Source: Nemertoderma westbladi (lineage: Eukaryota > Xenacoelomorpha > Nemertodermatida > Nemertodermatidae). Taken from it: DNA of 32,454 bases. Under the pieces are notes generated by a model, which was given only the letters and a program-made list of their open reading frames with translations, made no database searches and had not been told where the DNA came from. The stretch lies in assembly GCA_032718475.1 (NCBI GenBank), contig JAUCBJ010003199.1:1-32454 (forward strand). Reading direction: 5' to 3'. Positions 28,215 through 32,454 of this stretch are shown one piece after another. Positions within the stretch are counted from its first letter, which is position 1; every line of letters begins with the position of its first letter. Both the position numbers and the translations under genes were made by a program.

Positions 28215-30081
28215 CAGAATTTATGAATGTGAGAATGTTTAAAATAACTTAATGACTGAATGACCTACCGGGACCAATTGTGGTACTGTAGTTAGGGTCT
28301 AAACTTGCCTTCGGCTGGCTTTAGGCCAGCAACTTACTATTGTATACTGGATGCTGCTATCAGCTTGTTGCCCGCTATTTTCAAATAACCGCAGAGCGTG
28401 AATAGTCTACAGTATTCTAAATAATTACTTAAACTACTCTCCGCTATGCTGCGTACAAATTCTTATTTTAACGCTAAATAACAGTCATAAATACGGAACA
28501 GCGTACTAATTACTAAATGTTCCAGAATACGCAATTCTAATTTATTACATACTGGGTTACACTAGCAACAGCCTAAATACTGTATTATTTTGACCTAATC
28601 AGCACTTATTAAACGTAAACTAAGAAATAGAAATCAATCAAGGGAAAGGCGCCAATCTAAGCATTCACAATCAAGAATCAGGCACACTTTAGCAACACAC
28701 AAATCAGCGTAGCAATTAGCTAGTAGTACGAGTCCCAGTCCCAGTAGTCCCAGAGTAGTCCCAGTCAGCTAGTGCACTAAAACCACACATTAGCGTTATC
28801 AGTATACCAGTATAGTATGCAATTAACAATTCACAATTTGCAGTTAGCAGTTAGCAGTGTAAGACACGAAGGCCTCCCGCGGCTACATATAGGCTTCCTA
28901 AGTAACCCAAGTCCTGCCCCCTAACACTACAAATAGAGAGAAAATCTGGATCGTCAGCCCCCTATTACTGTACCGGCGACAGGTCTTCAATCCCCACTGA
29001 CTACCTCCCGACCGCAACGTTGACCCCCCGCCAGCGTTGCCCGCCTTTGAATCCTCTGCACTCCCTTCGTCGCTACCCCCCGGTGCGCCCGCCGCGCCTA
29101 CCGGTACCTTAGCCCTCCATTAGAACGAATAGCTACCGTAGCGGCGCATGCATTCACAAACAGTCTGGCAGTCTAAGGAAATCCCGTGGGATTATTGCAT
29201 CTTAAATCACATAGAAACTATTAATCAAAGGTAGAGATCATAGTTTGAGGCTGTAATTTGCAGTAACCATTAATAATTGAGAAAACACAGCAAAGAATTT
29301 AAAGTAGAAATCAGAATTTACAAATAATTACGAATTATTGCAAGCGAAAACAAAATACAGGGAAAAATGCATAAAATGAGATTGAGATTGAGATGCACAG
29401 ATACACATACCGGAAACACAGCCAATTTATAGGTGATCCAACAGGGATGACGCAATAATCGTCCCATTGGCTCAGCAATCCACGGCACCACTAGACCAAC
29501 CTGGAACAGCTGGGTCAACAGGGAAGCCGGATTGTCAACCTTAAGGCTCCCAAAATCACAAATTATTACCATATATGGTAATGATTGCGTTGCCCTAACA
29601 TTAATTTCGTGATATTTAAAGTACATTACGCACAATCTAATATAAAGCCAATTTGAAAACAAATATAATGGAAATTGATGCAAATACACAATTAATTTCA
29701 ATTAATACCAATAACAGCAAGCTTGTATTAAGGTTTTATAGGAAACTTGCTACCGTAATGTTATTTATTTATGTTTTATTACAAAATTACGTAAGTAGGG
29801 CTACAGACTATACAAAATGGATAAGATCTACGAATAAGGATATTTTATTTTTCCTATCTAACTATGGCTGCATGTCATTATGGCTTATCTAAATATTCTA
29901 TACTGTATAATGGGCTGATAATAGTACACAGTGCCATATATCGTAACAGAGCGCGTTCAACCATTGATAATAATATTTTCAACCAATAATGCCATCAACA
30001 AAGGCTGTAGATTGAATTGAAAATCCCGCTAAAAAGGTTGTACTTTTATTACCAGTATTATTTAGCCAATCAAAGTAAAAT
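28215..30081. other. Segment enclosed by the inverted 21-base arrays
   Basis: No supported gene. 28280-28900 is plain sequence with short CCCAGTAGTCCCAG duplications near 28735. 28915-29110 is C-rich and CpG-containing (CCCCCCGGTGCGCCCGCCGCGCC) against AT-rich surroundings. A minus frame at 29701-29318 covers a stretch (about 29450-29540) containing GGTTGGTCTAGTGGT, similar to a tRNA-type A box, but no convincing B box follows. The rest is AT-rich. Confidence 0.4.
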
Positions 30082-30194
30082 TAGTAAGTCGTTCGCACGA
30101 GTTACTAAGTCGTTCGCACGCGTTAGTTAAGTCGTTCGCACGACTTAGTATGTCGTTCGCAAGAAATTGGTATGTCGTTTGCACGAGTTAGTTA
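30082..30194 (+). repeat. 21-base palindromic unit array, left of RTE copy D, about 5 copies
   Basis: Units are TAAGTCGTTCGCACGACTTAG and variants (TATGTCG start, GAGTTAGT end). The array continues at 31183 on the other side of RTE copy D, so it was a single array before that insertion. Confidence 0.85.
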
Positions 30195-31182
30195 CTACTA
30201 GGATCGGCATGCTGCATTGCAGCTGCATTTTTAAGAATGCTGTGTCGGCTTGTCAACAAAATTGCACCACCACAACTCCCTATCACCAATGACATTTGCT
30301 AGATCATCCGCATCTTCAAGGCCAGTGTCCTTTAAGATGCGTCTCAAGAAAGTCATGGGATGGGCTGTCCACCATGCTTATTCACTCCATGAGGCTGCCA
30401 AAGTACAAGATTATGCACTGGCTGGTCCTCACGGCGAAAGCAATGTCCTGCAAAGCGGAGGCGATTTTGTTCTAGTGTCAAGCTTGGAACCAATGAGACA
30501 CCTCCAATGTTATATAGTGTCTGAATGGAGATGTGTGCATTGTACTTGACACAATGAACCCGGCGTAGCATTCTTGTGAATGGGTCATCCAGAGATTTGG
30601 TGTCCTCAGCAGTTAGAGCCCAGCATGGACTCCCGTAGAGGAGTACTGGAACTACTGCTGCTCTAAATAATCGGACCTTAAGTTTCCGATTAATTCTCGG
30701 TGACTTCCAAATCCTGGAAAGCCTTTTCAAGGCTGCCCATGCCTTTCCCTTACGTATTCGAAGGTCCTCACCTGACTTCCGGATCCATGATCCCAGGTAA
30801 CAGAAGTCGTCCACATGCTCAAGCATACCATCCTTTGAGATTATGCTCATCCAATCAGAGACTTGCTGAGGACTTTCAAAGTTAACTGTCAAAATTTTGG
30901 TCTTTCTGGAGTTAATAAAAAGTCCAACACTAGAAGCAGCATGTTCTAATGAGCTGAGGAGCCGTTGGGCTCCCTCTAATGATTCTGAGAGTACTCCTAA
31001 GTCATCAGCAAAGTCTAGATCAGTTAGGTACTTGGAAGGATTTCCTCGACTTCTGGAGCCAGTAGGTGGAGTTATCATCACCCCATCATCATTATGATGA
31101 TCTAAGGACATGCGTAGAACATAGTCAACCACAATAATGAACAAGAATGGTGCAAGTGTGTCTCCTTGGAGGATGCCCCATA
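30195..31182 (-). mobile_element. RTE-like non-LTR retrotransposon, copy D (5'-truncated)
   Basis: Minus strand, ending with GCATGCCGATCC and a TAGTAGTA tail at about 30195. It starts in RT palm at about 31182 (the GVLQGDTL region in DNA: GGCATCCTCCAAGGAG). AGTTAGTTA lies on both sides (30186-30194 and 31183-31191), consistent with a 9-base target-site duplication inside the 21-base array, though the array itself contains that word. Of the four copies it has the cleanest 3' half. Confidence 0.8.
30353..31144 (-). pseudogene. RT palm (FADD) to C terminus, RTE copy D (263 aa open)
   Basis: It starts in MFIIVVDYVLRMSLDHHNDDG and carries TDLDFADDLGVLSESLEGAQR with the FADD catalytic pair, then NSRKTKILTVNFES, HVDDFCYLGSWI, RKLKVRLFRAAVVPVLLYGS and FAGHCFRREDQPVHNLVLWQ. 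An indel at about 30355 (GGGATGGGCTG) shifts the last ~50 residues. One catalytic half is missing because the copy is 5'-truncated, so it is inactive. Confidence 0.75.
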
Positions 31183-31376
31183 AGTTAGTTAAGTCGTTTG
31201 CACGACTTAGTAAGTCGTTTGCACGACTTAGTATGTCGTTCGCACGAGTTAGTTAAGTCGTTCGCACGACTTAGTATGTCGTTCGCACGACTTAGTAAGT
31301 CGTTCGCACGACTTAGTATGTCGTTCGCACGAGTTAGTTAAGTCGTTCGCACGACTTAGTATGTCATTCGCACGAG
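31183..31376 (+). repeat. 21-base palindromic unit array, right of RTE copy D, about 9 copies
   Basis: Units alternate TTAGTTAAGTCGTTCGCACGA and TTAGTATGTCGTTCGCACGA with a strict 21-base step. Each holds the imperfect palindrome AAGTCGT-TCGC-ACGACTT. The last unit ends 19 bases before the next open frame. Confidence 0.9.
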
Positions 31377-31395
31377 TAATAATTTATTTACTGTT

Positions 31396-32167
31396 ATGGT
31401 ACCTAGTGAAAGTAACATTACCGGTAGTGGAAGTCGTACTACTACTAGCAGAGAAACCCCAGCGCCAGTGTTGGATATTGATAGATATACTGCTTCTAAC
31501 AATAATGGGAAGAACAGTATGCCAAGTTATTATTATCTAGAAAGCATGAGTATAAATTACTCTGTTTTTGGCAACACGCCTAGTGTATATAATAAAAGTG
31601 ATAAACATAGTGGTGGTCGTGCTTCAGTGCATGATATAAATACTGGCCAATTAAATAGTGATAGTGTTAACCAAGTAAACATCACAAACAGGGGGAAAAG
31701 TAATATTTACTCGAGGTCTACTACTACAGCTTATAATAAAGACAAACAATGCCTGGCCCCGGCTATAGAGGAAGGGTGGTCGATAACCGATACAACTAAA
31801 TGGCCAAATACATACTGGTTCTCTGGAGGTAGTTGTGCAAACAATGTAGCCGAGACTGCGATTGGGAATCGCAGTTGGGAATGCGATAGGCTGACTCCCA
31901 ATCGCAGAATGGAAGTGAGGAATCCACTGAATTAGAGAGTACTAGCTTGAGTAGAGGTAGAGGAAACAAAAAAACAACTGTGCCAAGAAAAGCACGCCTA
32001 AAAGAAAAGCTGCTAGGAAAATACGTATTAGCAGCCTAGACAGTAGATTAAATAGGCACGATGCAGAGGAGACAAGTCAGAGTCATTTAGCACCCAGGAG
32101 GTCTTCTAGGCTAAGCAGTTTGGCTGTTATAGACGCGAATATTGACAGTGAGCCAGTTTTATTTTAA
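31396..32167 (+). pseudogene. Ser/Asn/Thr-rich protein with basic C terminus, frame-broken
   Basis: ATG 31396 opens a 179-codon frame rich in Ser, Thr and Asn (ESNITGSGSRTTTSRETPAP, DTTKWPNTYWFSGGSC). Near 31896, at an inverted repeat, the protein-like frame shifts to SQSQNGSEESTELESTS and LSRGRGNKKTT. After the A7 run at about 31967 it shifts again to KKSTPKRKAARKIRISSLDSR and APRRSSRLSSLAVIDANIDS, ending TAA at 32165-32167. The KKSTPKRKAARK stretch looks like a nuclear localisation signal. No family is recognised. The breaks may be assembly indels or decay. It sits right after the 21-base array and ends before G9, like the frame at 27358. Confidence 0.45.
31856..31907. repeat. 12-base inverted repeat CTGCGATTGGGA / TCCCAATCGCAG
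   Basis: Perfect arms at 31856-31867 and 31896-31907, with a smaller nested hairpin GCGATT-GGG-AATCGC at 31858-31872. It coincides with the first frame break in the Ser/Asn-rich frame. Confidence 0.8.
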
Positions 32168-32178
32168 GAATTTTTTAA

Positions 32179-32187
32179 GGGGGGGGG
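32179..32187 (+). repeat. Poly(G) run after a stop codon, 9 bases
   Basis: G9 follows TTTTTTAA and is followed by TAGCATATTTTCTGACCAAA and AAGTCGAATTTTT, similar to what follows the G13 run at 27949. Confidence 0.85.
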
Positions 32188-32454
32188 TAGCATATTTTCT
32201 GACCAAAAAGTCGAATTTTTGAAACATATCCTATCTGATGCAGAATTTCATGCTGAATCCAAATATGGAAACCGTTTTCCTATATCTTGCTTACTTTTCG
32301 AGATATCTGGGATAGAAGATACTGGCTCCGATATATCGCGATATCGGTAAGGCGATAAAGTTTGGGGTTTGCATTCAATTTCTGCAAATTTCTGTGCTCA
32401 GTGGTGCTAATTGGATGTCTCCACGAGAAAGAGCACAAAATTTTAATTGAGAAG
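32188..32454. other. AT-rich tail of the window
   Basis: No gene. It contains an imperfect palindrome CCGATATATCGCGATATCGG (about 32327-32346). It may be the 3' part of whatever element carries the poly(G) junction. Confidence 0.35.

Noticed and set aside
29440-29540. Possible tRNA-derived SINE (GGTTGGTCTAGTGGT, A-box-like, minus strand)
   Set aside because: No convincing B box at the expected distance and no poly(A) or repeat tail.

Overview
This looks like a gene-poor, AT-rich stretch of an invertebrate (metazoan) nuclear genome that is dominated by mobile DNA. The grounds are a GT-AG intron with an exact reading-frame match across it, four copies of one APE-type non-LTR retrotransposon, a second non-LTR class with a Ulp1-like protease, and several kilobases of satellite DNA. 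I cannot name the species from the sequence. No rRNA, tRNA, CRISPR array or bacterial-style operon was seen.

Layout. 1-1147 is the 3' end of an ankyrin-repeat gene: a partial exon, a 784-base intron, and a terminal exon with one frame break. The intron carries a small repeat-built insertion bounded by a 13-base target-site duplication. 1476-3122 holds phased repeats that each begin with GTAAAGTAYGGGAC. 3675-5093 (minus) contains two decayed LINE fragments, one keeping a YADD motif. 5409-5753 is a small intronless-looking gene with a possible PH-like fold and a polyadenylation signal. 6276-9856 is a 16-base satellite with three nested higher-order periods (135, 271 and 159 bases).

11640-15420 (minus) is a large retrotransposon. 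One polyprotein frame reads Ulp1-like protease, zinc finger, reverse transcriptase (RT), CCHC, and a restriction-like endonuclease (NeSL/Utopia-like). It is interrupted only by one stop at codon 28, but the RT finger region appears deleted in frame. Similar AT-rich TTCTAGAACA repeats flank it in direct orientation. 16107-18477, 23824-25955, 26305-27185 and 30195-31182 are four copies of one RTE-like family with different internal deletions. Between them they show APE endonuclease, RT fingers, palm, FADD and C-terminal tail, but no single copy is complete. Satellite-like repeats, a 19-base-arm hairpin and possible host or transposon exons fill 19.5-23.7 kb.

27358-32454 is the least explained part. 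Two unrecognised AT-rich open frames (27358-27948 and 31396-32167) each stop just before a TTAA-plus-poly(G) run followed by a similar AT-rich sequence. Between them, arrays of a 21-base palindromic unit lie in opposite orientations around about 1.9 kb, a foldback-like layout. RTE copy D has inserted into one of these arrays.

Most genes here act alone as transposon machinery; there is no evidence of a shared pathway. All functional statements come from motif reading by eye, without database searches.
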